A stretch of 64,000 nt of DNA from Tenebrio molitor (taxonomy: Eukaryota; Arthropoda; Insecta; Coleoptera; Tenebrionidae): assembly GCF_963966145.1 (NCBI RefSeq), contig NC_091046.1:17174001-17238000 (forward strand), given 5' to 3'. Of this stretch, positions 22,202-33,722 are shown one piece after another. Every line of letters starts with the position of its first letter. Positions within the stretch are counted from its first letter, which is position 1. The translations under genes and the position numbers were made by a program. The notes beneath the pieces were generated by a model. It saw only the letters and a list, made by a program, of their open reading frames with translations. It was not told the origin of the DNA and did no database searches.

Positions 22202-22367
22202 TGACACGATGCTAAATTTTGTAGAAAATTTGTTAGAAAATGAGAGAGGACCAATGAACGATCAGGATCTGACAAAGACAGACTATGATCCTGATCGTTC
22301 ATTGGTCCTGATCGAGGGTCTCTCTCATTTTCTAACAAATTTACTACGAAATTTAGCATCGTGTCAA
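22202..22367. repeat. 166-bp near-perfect palindrome
   Basis: Arms run ACACGATGCTAAATTT, TTTGTTAGAAAATGAGAGA and CCAATGAACGATCAGGATC, each with its complement in reverse order. The loop is only about 20 bp. It is a foldback element. Confidence 0.8.
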
Positions 22368-22429
22368 ACAAGCTTAACGCTGTAGACTTTGATTTACAAT
22401 ACTAAAATTTTGGCTGTAGTAGAGTGGTA

Positions 22430-23504
22430 TACAGTGTGGAAACCACTTATGGAATAAAGTCAGTAATTACATTTGTCAAAAACGCTGAAACAGGTCGATT
22501 TTTATTTCTCATGGTGCTTATTTTAAGTTGCTTCACTTGTTCATGACGTCATCCATTTTTGAGCTATGAGGTCATCACCATTTTTTTTAAATGACAACAC
22601 TGACTTTTTTCTTCTTTTTCTGATACACCTTACTACTAAAGTTTGTCCAGCGAGAGATTGGTTGACATAAAAACCACTAAATTCTACGTAGAGAAAGTAG
22701 TACCTAGCGCACGTAAAATTTGAAATATATTCTTCAAGCAGTAACATTTTTTCCCTGAAATTATGCTCTAATTAATGTATTCTAGTGCATTTTGTAGTGT
22801 TGGGTTGATTTAATATAATTTAAAATCTCCCAATCTCTCGCTGGACAAAGTATACCTAAACGATTAATGAAAAAAATTGGTACCTTAGATAACAATTTTT
22901 TTGAGAAAATGACAAATTTTACTTACAAAATTTAATTTAATTTTTAATGTAAAAATTTTAATGGATCTTAAATAGAAACAAACAAACATCTAAGGTTAAC
23001 AATAAAATGTAACGCAAATGTTGAAATTATCCCCCACCAACTTTTGCCATTGTACACCGCGCTCGATAATGTCAGGGCTGATTTGTTCCATTTCAGCGCG
23101 AATTCTTTGTCATATCTCTTCTAAATTGTTTGGTCTATTAAAGTAAACCCTCGATTTTAAATAACCACATAGAAAAAAAAAATAAGAACATTAAAAATTA
23201 AATTAAATTTTTGAAATAAAATTTATTTTCTCAAAAAAATTGTTATGTAAGGTACCAATTTTTTTTTATTCATCTTTTATGTAGTAGGAAGGTCTATCAG
23301 AAAGAGAAGAAAAAAGTGGGAGTTGTCATTTAAAAAAATTGGTGATGACGTCATAGCTCAAAAATGGATGACGTCATGAACAAGTGATGTAACTTAAAAT
23401 AAGCATTATTAAAAACAAAAATTGACCTGTTTCAGCGTTTTTGGCAAATGTCATTAGTTTTGAAATTACTGAATTTATTCCATAAGTAATTTCCACACTG
23501 TATA
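22430..23504. mobile_element. MITE TACAGTGTGGAAA with two further MITEs inside
   Basis: Outer arms of about 200 bp are inverted copies (ATGACGTCATCCATTTTTGA in both). Inside, 22634-22854 is bounded by TTTGTCCAGCGAGAGATTGG and its complement. 22870-23267 is bounded by AAAAATTGGTACCTTA and its complement. The second inner element carries a transposase scrap. Confidence 0.75.
23020..23170 (-). pseudogene. Tc1/mariner-like transposase C-terminal scrap
   Basis: The minus strand reads SRVYFNRPNNLEEI, a stop, then RIRAEMEQISPDIIERGVQW. This is the usual C-terminal pattern of insect DDE_3-type transposases (NIR-EI--I-PE-L--V). Only the tail is present. Confidence 0.5.
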
Positions 23505-23627
23505 AGAGAAAGTAGGCTCGATTGTGGTTCCTAGGGGAGTGTTTGAGAGTTAGATTTGAGTTGGCAACCTGGTTTTCACAAAATTTGTGAAGGTAGTTCA
23601 AGCAAATTTAAATAGTTAACACCACCC

Positions 23628-23732
23628 GGCGGAGTACATACACTATTACGGATATTACTATCAAGTAATAGTGCAGTGCTTATCAACATAATTACCGGCG
23701 TCTCGCCTCCGCATTTTGACTTTGTTGTGTAT
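23628..23732. repeat. Dispersed short repeat CACCCGGCGG, copy 1
   Basis: It shares GAGTACATACA, ATTACGGATATTACTATCAA, GTAATAGTGCAGTGC and ACCGGCGTCTCGCC with 40728-40845. An internal hairpin CACTATTAC/GTAATAGTG is present. The nature of the family is unknown (SINE or Helitron fragment). Confidence 0.55.
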
Positions 23733-24001
23733 TATGTTCTGTGTCAATGTTAAGGAACTTCCTCACGATGTGACATGAGTATAATAATATACCTTTTTGA
23801 ATTTCAACTACCAATGTGTTATCTAAATCCAGAATTTTTAAATTTTTAAAAATATTTATATATTATTTTCACTCTAGAAACATTTTGTTAATGAGCAATT
23901 TTATTTAAACCCAGATAATGATAATTTTGACAATAAAAGTGCAGCCAATTATCATCGAAAAACGTCCTTAGGAACCAGGATGGAGCCAACTCTATTTAAT
24001 A

Positions 24002-24235
24002 TACCGGGTGATCAAGAAGGACTGTTTAAGTTGGCAGTACAATTAAGAAATTTTTTTAATTCGGTTATTTATAACACTACAACTGGATATGTTTTGTTGG
24101 TTTATTTGACAAATATCTGATATAGGTATATCATTAACAACGACAAGCCACCAACAACCGGGGTTACTCCTGCTATACGATTTAAAATACAATTCAGTGT
24201 TACCAACTTAAACAGTCCTTCTTGATCACCCCGTA
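24002..24235. mobile_element. MITE GGGTGATCAAGAAGGACTGT
   Basis: Inverted arms of about 32 bp (GTGATCAAGAAGGACTGTTT plus AAGTTGG) lie at 24005 and ending 24232. The interior is non-coding. Confidence 0.75.
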
Positions 24236-24239
24236 CTTA

Positions 24240-24500
24240 TTTTAGTAGGTACTATAATTGAAATTTTTTAATAAACAATTGTCAAAACGTTGTAATGTTG
24301 GTATAATACGATAATACGATTAGTCACACTGAGTGTCAACATTTTTTTAATGTAACTGAGCCTGCGCCCTGACGAGCGAGAGTTTATTTCAAATTCGAAA
24401 AAGATTTCTGCTGCTTTCTCATTCAATTTGTTTTGAAAATGAATTCGCGGGAGAAAGGTACGGGAAGTGCAGTGAACATAACCTTAACTATAATTTGGTA
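24240..24500. repeat. Dispersed repeat R2, copy 1 (truncated)
   Basis: Matches 32508-32780 closely (CACCCTGACGAGCGAGAGTT-type core, TTCAAATTCGAAAAAGATTT, GAACATAACCTTAACTAT). The copy at 32508 has a complementary right arm at about 32845-32885. This one is cut at 24500, where the putative LTR begins. Confidence 0.65.
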
Positions 24501-24501
24501 T

Positions 24502-24780
24502 TGTAGCATAAATCACGGATGTAGTACCAAAGCGCCCCGTGCTAACCCTTTCGAAGCGCTACCGTCGCCAGCGAGAATCTAAGCGCTGGGCCCCTACCAT
24601 CACATCAGCTGCGCGCCGTCGGAGCGTGCCGCACCATCCCCAGCCAGGCTATAAAAGGAATGCACGCATAGACAATAAATCATTATTCATATGATCATTC
24701 GAGCTCCCTCAAGAGTCTCACCACAAACCTTCGTTAACTTTGTTTACCTTTATGTAAATAAACAATTTACAACACAACAA
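24502..24780 (+). mobile_element. Possible solo LTR
   Basis: A segment of contrasting base composition begins TGTAG (24502 or 24520). It contains a TATA-like box (CTATAAAAGGAATGCACGC near 24650) and, about 25 bp later, an AATAAA. It ends in an AATTTACA/ACAACA stretch. This is the architecture of an LTR promoter and R region. No target duplication or second LTR was found, so the call is tentative. Confidence 0.4.
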
Positions 24781-25257
24781 AAACAATGTTAAAAGTGACT
24801 CCACAACGTGGGGCATAATGTTAAAGTATTTATTAAGTGTCTTGTTTTACTGGGCATGTTTAAGCAAAAATAATAAAGATTAATAAATAACTGAGTAGTA
24901 CTGAGCAATAATAAAACAATTTGAACGAAATTCCAAGCAATTGAATTTTATTTTGAATCAAATGTCATAATAATTTATAGTTACAAACATTGCAAGAAAA
25001 AATAACTACCTAGGGTTTTTTAAATTTTACCAACCTAAAGCAACAGGTGATGGTTTTTTGATTTTTGAATGGACTTTATATGTAAGTACTTAGGTATATT
25101 CGAGAGTAAAAATTGTTGTTATTGTGTTCTTCTAGTTAGTAGTTCAAATGAATGATTTATTTCTTGGAATTTTAAAATCAAACTGTTATGTCTTGTTGTC
25201 AACACAAAGGGAAAGGGTGATACAAACTTTTAGGTTTCTTCCCGTTCTTTCACAAAT

Positions 25258-25456
25258 AAGGGTGTTTTTTAAATTTATCGTCGAAGTTTCCGTTGAAGAG
25301 TCGATTGTGAACGCACCACTGGAATCAGCTGTTTAAATCTAACATCACTTTTTGCGTGTTTTTAATATACAGTTTGAAAAATCGGTGTTTTTAAGACGAG
25401 TGGTTCATTTACAATCGACTCTTCAACGCCAACTTCGACGCCAAAAAACACCCTTT
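25258..25456. mobile_element. Foldback MITE GGGTGTTTTTTAAATTT, copy 2
   Basis: Arms contain ATCGTCGAAGTTTCCGTTGA and its near complement. It is a relative of 5634-5805. Confidence 0.7.
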
Positions 25457-25459
25457 ACA

Positions 25460-27005
25460 AGCTCGATATTGCAATTCAATTGAAAGCGAAATTCAGGATT
25501 CAGTTATACCTAAATGCAAAGGTAAATTTACTGTTACTAGTACAAAATACGATAAAAGTTTTTGTTCTTAGATAGGTAATAAGATAATGTCTGTCAACTG
25601 TGCCAAACACAATTTCTTATGGATTAGAAAAATTTGATGAATTGCTAAATATAAATTGAATCATGAGTATTATATGATTAATATACGAGTATATAATATT
25701 ATATGATTAATAAAGTTATATTCTGATGAAGCGAGTGATAATTTATTGTTCTTTTTATGGTATTTTAGTTTTAAAAAGGCAAATAGTCGCACACACCAAA
25801 TTAACTAAAATACCCAGTTGTTTTTTTATTTTACCACATTCGCCGTAATCCACACTTAATTAATTACCTACCTCAAATAATGTTGATGTTAACATTGTTA
25901 ACATCAACAATAGTTGGTAAACCATAGTAAAATCAATAATATCAACAAAAGAACTCCAGCCCTTTATAACAATGCATGGTATTAACCAATTGTTATTATT
26001 TTGTTTAATATGAAATATGAAAATGATAAAACTTTACAGTTATATTTAATTACTCATCAATCTAACAACGACATTTAATTAAAAGCAATTATATCTTCTT
26101 TGAAATGACTACAATTACAATAAAACCGAAAAATGTATGACAAGATTCACATTAATCTTAGGCTCTCTGAAAGTGGGTATTCTCGTTTCACTCATCGACA
26201 AATGTCATTGTAATTTTTACCCGGTAACGCCAGTGGCAACCTTTCACCGTTCCATCGCAAGCGGGAGAGTTCATATTGTGTTATGGGGACCACAGACTGG
26301 TCGAAGACTCCATATTCGAAGGCATATGCAGTCTGCCTGTCAATGCCCGAGTTTTAAACATAGTCTCGCGACATTTTGAACTACACGTGCGTGAAATAGC
26401 GTGACACGCGCTGTAACTTCAGCGCTGTATATTTGAACGTATACGTATTTATTTCTTAATGTACACTTTGGAGTGAACTACTTTTGTTCAAAATTCTCGT
26501 CATGGAATTTCATTTTTTTAGTGCAACTGCTTGTGTCTTAGGATATACCTGACGTCGGAATTTCACGGAGACTGGTATGTAATCTGACGGTACTTCAAAT
26601 AAATTTTAAAAATTCTTCATCAAAACAGTATTGATTCATATATTTGGACACCGCAAACGATGACACACTTGAATTATTGATAATTAAAGTACTTGGGTCA
26701 AGTGATGACAATAAGTTCGCCTTATTTGCATACATATTAAAACAATAATGACTCAACTTTTGTGGCTTAACCTAAAACTGTTTTCAAATAGGAAAGATTG
26801 TAAATAATATCCAAGATAACATGACGGTATCGTCGTCCTCTCCAAAGTGGATAAATTGATTGGGTTCTCCGAGTCTTTCTTTTCCTAAAGATATGTAAGT
26901 TGTGTGGGCGTCAGTGGAAGTTAGTGTGGGTGTAAACACATTCACAAAAGAAAGGCATTCTCTCTACTCACCGGTTACACTATAATTGATTACGCTGAAA
27001 ATATA
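25460..27005. other. AT-rich intergenic DNA
   Basis: No gene is recognised. A GC-richer 80-codon frame at 26137-26379 has no motif I can place. TTGATGTTAACATTGTTAAC at 25880-25910 is a short palindrome. Confidence 0.45.
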
Positions 27006-27008
27006 TAT

Positions 27009-27472
27009 ACAGGGTTATTCACGTAAGGTGACGAGCCTGACCAGGTAAAAATGCAACCCGAAATACACTTTACAAAGCATTCATTGTGTTTTAGTATTTA
27101 AAAATTAAATCAGGAATCCAAGTAGGTATTCTATTAATTTGAAAGGTATATCTGTCGTTGCATTTTACGTTCATATTTAGTATTTGAAAAGGTTTTCGAA
27201 CCATGACAGAACCGATATGATCCTACTTACCCATTACTTTTGTTATTTTAATTCCTTATTATTGTTATTAAATCATACCTTGTTGAGATAGGTATTTTTC
27301 TATCAGAACTTGACATTCATTAGGCTGACGTTAAAAGCTGTCTATGTTCTATGTGCATTATGATAATGCCGGATAATATAATAGGGATCGAGATTGCTTT
27401 GTGAATTGTCTTTTGGGTTGCATTTTTATCTGGTCAGGCTCGTGATCGTGAATAACACTGTATATTTATATT
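27009..27472. mobile_element. MITE TACAGGGTTATTCACGTAAG, full copy
   Basis: Inverted ends share GGTTATTCACG, GACGAGCCTGACCAG and AAAAATGCAACCC. It is the reference copy for the truncated one at 8250-8495. Confidence 0.75.
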
Positions 27473-27483
27473 TCTTATATATG

Positions 27484-27692
27484 TACAGTCGATGGACAAA
27501 TAAAACTGGGACAAAAATGGGACAATTCAAAATTTACAAATTTCCATCGTTTAATGACGGCTTTATCACAAATAGGTTAACTTTGGTATGACATATTATA
27601 TAGAAACTGACAAATATATTGACAATTCAACAGTGTGATTTACATAGCTTAAATTTTAAGTGTCCCAGTTTTATTTGTCCATCGACCGTGCA
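27484..27692. mobile_element. MITE TACAGTCGATGGACAAATAA
   Basis: Inverted arms GTCGATGGACAAATAAAACT and complement. A right-arm fragment recurs at 51355-51425 in myosin intron 1. Confidence 0.75.
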
Positions 27693-28038
27693 TAAGTATT
27701 CGTAAATACGTATTCCATCGATATCAGTTGTGATAAAGTTTAAGCATTCTCATTAGGCAGTAGGTACTTTGCTTAAAGATAACAAATTTAAATTGAAAAA
27801 CCAGTTATTTATTTATTTCAGCATGTTCTTGTATGTTTACTAAGTTTACTTGCATATTACATGGGAATATAGACCTACATTACGCACTGGTAATCATTAA
27901 ACTCATATTTATTTTTTAATAACTCTATAAATATCGTACGTACTTATTTACAATTAAAATGTTCACTGCTACTTTGAGTTTTATTTATAAAATATAAGGT
28001 CATTTCAAAATTATAGATAATCACAGTTGTTTGTGTAT

Positions 28039-29188
28039 ATAGGGTGCGTCCTAAAAAACGCCGTAAGCCATATCTCCGTTATTTATGGCTCGATTTAAAT
28101 AAAACAAAAATTGGAATAAATCACTTTAAAGATATTACAGGGGTATTCTAAATGATTGTATTCTAAGTAGGCGTGAAAACCCAATGTAAAATTTATGGTT
28201 GCCGCTCCACATAAAAAAAACATCAAAACGATGTGAATAAGTAAGTACACACGGGACTTAAATTGGGTGCAAAACAACTCAATATTTCTGGATTCAATCG
28301 TTAATTTAATAAAACTAAATAAAAATCTCATCACCGCACTTTTCACCTAAAAAATGACAGTGACAGCGACAAAACTGACAGTTCACATGAAAGCGGCAAA
28401 AATGTAATAACATGGGCATGGCCTACTTCGACTACAATCATTTAGAATAACCCTGTATAAGCACAATATAGATTTTTTTCAAAAAGTCATTCAAGGTCAG
28501 ATGATAGTCAGCTTTGTTTTTTCAAATAGCTTGGTAGGTGTATTTTTTTGAAAGAGATTATTTTTCTGAATCCAACGATATGCCACATGTTAGAATGCAA
28601 TTAAGATTAACCGCAAAAATAAATTAATAAAAATCGGAATAGTAGATTACATACCGAGGTGGGAAAGTGTTTCATTCCCGTCGAGAGCTAAGATAGCTTA
28701 CCAAGGCGTAGCCGAGGTGAGCTAATGCTTGAGACAGGAATGAAACACATTCCCACCGAGGTTTGTACAACATTTTATTCGGAATCATTACATTTTTAGC
28801 AAATAAACAATTAATTTGATGCAGTTTCATTTCTACTGTTTTTCGACTTTCAGTAAGTACGCCACTGGAAAAACTTTATAATAGGGTGGTAAGTGGCCTA
28901 TTACTGACCAAGAGAGGGAAGTGAAGATAAAAAGGAATGGTTAACTTTCCGCCCTCATATAAGGTTAGGAATGTGCATATTACAATACGATTCCGAATAA
29001 AAAAATATACCAAGCTATTTGAAAAAACAAAGTTGACTATCATCTGAGTGAATGATTTAAAAAAAAAAAATTAATCTACGTTGTGCTTATAGTGTTTTTA
29101 AAGTGATTTATTCCAGTTTTTGTTTTATTTAAATCGAGCCATAAGTAACTGAGATATGGTTGCGGCGTTTTTTAGGACGCGCCCTGTA
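28039..29188. mobile_element. MITE AGGGTGCGTCCTAAAAAACG with nested MITEs
   Basis: Long inverted arms of about 95 bp contain GCCATATCTCCGTTATTTAT, CTCGATTTAAATAAAAC and AATAAATCACTTTAAA. A second MITE (28137-28456, ends CAGGGGTATTCTAAATGATT) is inserted near its left arm. A third (about 28625-29008, ends ATTCGGAAT) lies in its centre. The region 28660-28760 holds a further inverted pair around GTGTTTCATTCC. Confidence 0.75.
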
Positions 29189-29189
29189 T

Positions 29190-30085
29190 TCACAAATAAA
29201 CTTGTATTTCTGTACTTCGTACGTTAGTCAGTTTTTAAACATGAAACCTTACCTTCAAAGAGTTAGGCTTGATGTTTTTTGAAAATTAATGTTAAATTAT
29301 TTAATTTAATCAATTGATCATTATGTTTAATGGAAATGAAAATGAAAGCACCTCATGTAGAAAAATATCATTACAAATTGTGTTGTAATATCTAGTATGA
29401 ATATTTACTTGGACAACTTGTCGAATATTCGTAATAATAATATTATTGCTATCGAACCATTAACACTTCTTTTGATGATATTAAAATTAATAATAGAGTA
29501 ATACATTAATATTGTCTAAGAGAACATTTTAATGGCTGGAAAAATGAAGCAACACATAACCGCATGAATATATTATTAAGTTTTAATAACACCGTACATG
29601 ACCTCTCATCATAAAAAATGTACTTAATTAGTTTCTTATGGGAATCTTTTATAGGAAATTCCGAAAGAGCCTATCACCGTGTACTGAAAATTAGAACGTC
29701 TGTTAGTAATTACTAATTATTGTTACAATATAACTCCACTAAAGAACAATGCATTACTTTAATGAATATGATCGATTCTAGTGCTATAACATTGACGACA
29801 CTTACTTCAAAAATACTCCTATATTTTTTAATAAATACGGGCATATCTACTGGACTGAATTGTGTCGTATTTTTGAACATAATTAATTTACTTATTCAGA
29901 TATACAGATGCTAATATGTAGTATGATTTAAAATGAATGCTCAAGAATTGCCCCCAACTTGGAGGGGATCTTTTAGACTAAATATTTCTGTAATTATCAT
30001 TTGCATTACAAAATTATTATTCACCAGAGGAAGTTTTATTAAGTACATGTTTTGTACTACAATTAGCCAAGTTCAAACATAATAG
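29190..30085. other. AT-rich intergenic DNA
   Basis: I see no gene, RNA gene or paired repeat of note. Confidence 0.5.
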
Positions 30086-30377
30086 CTATTTATGCACCAA
30101 GGGCGTTACAACGATGATTACGCCCAGAGATGGATATCGTTCGATGGGCGTAATCATTCGGTGACGCCGTGGTGCATACAAGATTTTATTTTTCACTATA
30201 CGTGTTCTTAAAAAAAAAATTGGCATCTTTGCAATTATGAATTAATGAGGGCGTTATGAATTTATTACGCCCGCTTATTCTTATTACGCCGTTATTATTC
30301 CCCGGTTGTTATGGACATGTTTACGTATTTCGTATCCTAGGAGTTATCATGCAATTATACTAAAGTGAAAAATAAAA
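30086..30377. repeat. GC-spiked repeat with GGGCGTAAT iterons, copy 2 (inverted)
   Basis: Reverse complement of 12790-13125 with few differences. It lacks the ~36-base insertion and preserves the same outer limits (CACTTTAGTATAATTGCATG at one side, GGTGCATAAATAGCTAT at the other). Confidence 0.6.
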
Positions 30378-30627
30378 AATAAAACCTATGATTTATCAAA
30401 TTCGTTTATGAAATCCGTTATAAAGATAACAAGCGTAGTATGAACTGTACTTGATCAATGACAGATAGATATTTTACTCATTTACAAAGATATTAACAGG
30501 CGATAAGACAAATATTTATGGTTGAAAACGTTTGTTGTATCGTTGGCTAATAGGACGAGAAATATAAACTCGTACGTTTAGCTTGTCGTTAAGGCAATGC
30601 GAATTTTAATGAATTAAATTTATTTTC

Positions 30628-30860
30628 TGTTCGACCCTGTCAGAATTTGTGAATTTTCTCCTGTATGAACGAATTTTGATAAATGTCACAACTTGTCAAA
30701 ACGAAACGTCAAGCTAATTTTAAAGATTTTAAGCGACTTGGAGCCTTTAAGGAGCTCGTCGAACAAAAAAAGGTTGTATTCAACTCGTTCGTGTGTAAAT
30801 TGGGCCTTTTTTGGCACGAGTGGGCCATTTTAAAACGCACGAACTCATTAAATAAACTAC
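30628..30860. repeat. Dispersed repeat R1, copy 2
   Basis: Best copy of the family: TCTGTTCGACCCTGTCAG at the left, GAGCTCGTCGAACAAAAAAA in the middle, then a tail with ACTCGTTCGTGTGTAAATTG. The 62-codon frame across it is not a gene. Confidence 0.6.
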
Positions 30861-31490
30861 TATTAAATTGACAAAGCTAATCGTTGTGCACGTATCACAG
30901 ATTATGAACAATTCATACATTTAAAAAAAAAAATGATCAAATACAAAATTGACTGTCCTGACTTGCTAAGTCAGATTTCTCTTCATGTACCTAACAAAGG
31001 AACTCGCCAGTCGAGAACTTTTTACATATCTATACCCAGAGCCAGAACGAATGTTTTGAAGTTTTCACCTTTACACCAAATGTGCACTTATTATAATGAG
31101 TCGCAAGACAATGATATTTTCAGGTGATTGCTGAATGCCGTAAAGTTTCCTGCCCCGTAATTGTATTCGTCTGTCGGGCAGTGTATAATAATAATAATAA
31201 ATAATAAAATAATTCATATGGGTTCATTTATACCGGATGTCCGCGTGAAAAGTTCAAATTATGTACTCTTGTATAATCCGTCATTAAAAATGTAAAGTGC
31301 CATTTAAAATTTTGAGGTGAAGGTGGTTTGGGATGGTTGGGGTCGGAGTGATGACATAACAATTATACCGAGTCGCGTCTCCTTATGCATTTACATACGT
31401 ATTTACATCTTAGCATTTCAAATTTTTAAGTGGGATATAAACGTACCTGCACATTCATTATCTAACGTTAAAGTAATTTATTTTAAAATA

Positions 31491-32007
31491 AAAAGAGAAA
31501 ATAAACAGAAAATAATAGATGTAATTATTATAGATACAGGTGTCCCCGTGGGTTCGAATCCCACCGAAGGGGGAGGATTTTTTCGAAGGAAGGAAACTCC
31601 GCCGGGCCATGGATGTGTGTGTATGTCTAGTAGGGGTTGACGGTAGGGTGGTGGAAGGAAGATCAACACTCTTTCGGCCACCACGGCGAGGTCAGCACGG
31701 GTTCGAGTCCCGTCGGAAAAAGGCGCCCATGGGTGTATAAATGTTGTGTATGTCTGTGAATGTTGTGTATGTCTGTGATTGTGAGGTGGAATGGGCGTGG
31801 GTGGCCGGGGAAAGTGCCCCGGAGCCCCGTCGCATCACCTGAGAAAAGGCAAAAAAAAAAGGAAAATTGTAATGGAAAAAGCGGCCGACCGAAAGGTACC
31901 GTAAAAAGCCGTATGGCTAAAAACGGGAAGGCAATTAAAAAAAAAAAAAAAAAAGAGAAAATAAACAGAAAATAATAGATGTAATTATTATAGATACAGG
32001 TGTCCCC
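31491..32007 (+). repeat. 57-bp perfect target-site duplication around a SINE
   Basis: Positions 31491-31547 and 31951-32007 are identical, offset by exactly 460 bp. They end in ACAGGTGTCCCC, which is the terminus of the MITE at 31997-33371. The retroposon therefore landed within that terminus and duplicated it. Confidence 0.85.
31548..31950 (+). mobile_element. tRNA-like SINE with poly-A tail
   Basis: A GC-rich 403-bp unit ends in a run of about 17 A. It contains two matches to the RNA polymerase III B box, GGTTCGAATCC (31551-31561) and GGTTCGAGTCC (31700-31710), the latter with a tRNA T-arm-like surround. The first box lies at the very start, so the 5' part is probably truncated or the SINE is composite. 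A 17-bp GTTGTGTATGTCTGTGA repeat occurs twice at 31743-31777. The long target duplication and poly-A tail indicate LINE-driven insertion. The overlapping ORFs are not genes. Confidence 0.8.
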
Positions 32008-33371
32008 AAAAAAGAAGACGAATCCATAACTGTCTTATTTATAGGAGGATTTTAACTATTTATACACCAAATTAAATGGTTGTGAATAGGCTACAAAAAT
32101 ACGAACACATACTTTTTTTAGTAATTCTGAGATTTTTATTCTGAAAACAAAAATTTATCACAAGTATACATTTACATAACAAAAAAACAAAAAACAAAAA
32201 ATGTTAAAAAAAAAACGCTACTATGTTATTATTTGTCATTTGTTTTTCCAGCTAACTTAATTTGGTTAATACTTATTACACTGTAAGGCAGTGCATTTTA
32301 ATACCGAGCGATCCAAAAGTCTTTCTATCAAGTGAGCCATGACATTATTATAATTACACCATAAAATAAAAAATGTGAAATTAAAGATATCAAAGGATAC
32401 AGACAGATTAATCAAAAATAATTTTAATAATCATTTAAATATGCCCCAAATATGCTGCAGTCCAACGGCATTCGTTTCCACTGTCATGACACTCATGAGT
32501 CATGACCCACTTGTATAATTGAAATTTTTTAATAAACAATTGTCAAAACGTTGTCATGTTGGTATGACCCAAACAGTAATTTTCATGAACATACGATTAG
32601 TCACACTGGGTGTCAACATTTTTTAAATATAGCTGAGCTTGCACCCTGACGAGCGAGAGTTTATTTCAAATTCGAAAAAGATTTCTGCTGATTTCTCATT
32701 AAATTTGTTTTGAAAATGAATTCGCGGAAGAAAGGTCCGGGAGGTGAAGTGAACATAACCTTAACTATGATTTGGTGTCAAATTGTTATACAGCTGGTCC
32801 ATATGCGCACCTTTTAGGGTGGTACAGAGTGGTTTTTTACCTGATTTTGACATTGACAATTGTTTATTAAAAAAATTTCAGTATATAAAGACTTTTGGAT
32901 CGCACGGTAACTTCTCGCTTGGTGCTCGTCATTTGTTTCAAAAGTTAGTGTTATTTTTTTATGCGAGGTTATATCGAGCAATCAAATTAATTTGTAATAG
33001 AGTCATCCATGGATTTGAATCCGTATATCTTTTGCGATTGATATGTCTAGATCTAACCTGTGTTTGGCGCTGTATTTATTGCAGCGTGGAGTTCAAGTAA
33101 CCAAGTAACGACATACGATTTCAGATTCATGGATAACTCGATTACAAATTAATTTGATCACTCTTTACTTGTGATACATTGTTGTTTTCAGAATAAAAAT
33201 CTCTATCAGAATTTCTAAAAAAAAGTATGTGTTGCCATTTGACAATTTTTTTTTTTTGACAGTTTAACCTTAACCTATACGTAAATTTAGTAGGTGATCT
33301 TGTAGCCTATTCACAACCATTTAATTTGACCCATAGATAATTAAAATCGTCCGATAAATAAGGAACACCTG
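31997..33371. mobile_element. MITE CAGGTGTYCC with nested repeats
   Basis: Inverted arms contain GGTTGTGAATAGGCTACAA and ATACTTTTTTTAG, CTGAGATTTTTATTCTGAAA with complements near 33185-33330. TA flanks both ends. Inside lie 32303-32907 (ends CGATCCAAAAGTCTTT), within it R2 copy 2 (32508-32885, arms GAAATTTTTTAATAAACAAT), and a repeat at 32972-33168 shared with 44880-45056. Confidence 0.75.
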
Positions 33372-33559
33372 TATAATATTTAATTTCTATTAACGTAGGA
33401 GCGACATTTAGATTTAAATGTTTACGTTTGAACTTTGAGGAATAGTTTAAAAAGACAATTATTATCTTTCGATAGAAAATTAATTTAAAGCAAGGTGTAT
33501 AACTATCATTGCATCTTGTAGATATTAAACTACTTAAACAGGACTACTTAAACTACTTA

Positions 33560-33722
33560 AATAGTACCGGACAGTTGACCAGTACACCTTTGCGTAATCC
33601 CTCGCTCGCACATAAAGACGATTCAGCTGGTTCCCTGTTGTTTAAAGCGAACCAGCTGAATCATATTATTTATATGTGAGCGGGGTATTACGCAAAGTTG
33701 TACTGGTCGACTTGTCCGGGTC
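33560..33722. repeat. Foldback GTACCGGACAGTTGACCAGT
   Basis: Arms pair over about 75 bp (TTTGCGTAATCC-CTCGC, GATTCAGCTGGTT) with a short loop of TCCCTGTTGTTTAA type. Confidence 0.75.

Noticed and set aside
26137..26379. 80-codon plus-strand ORF as a small gene
   Set aside because: No recognisable motif, splice signals or flanking exons. It is plausible as chance in a slightly GC-richer patch.
31743..31777. CRISPR-like short repeat
   Set aside because: Only two copies of a 17-bp unit without spacers, in a eukaryotic SINE.
31317..31975. Overlapping ORFs of 60-107 codons and a possible tRNA gene
   Set aside because: They lie in a SINE. The B boxes and T-arm-like sequence belong to the SINE, and no complete cloverleaf could be drawn.
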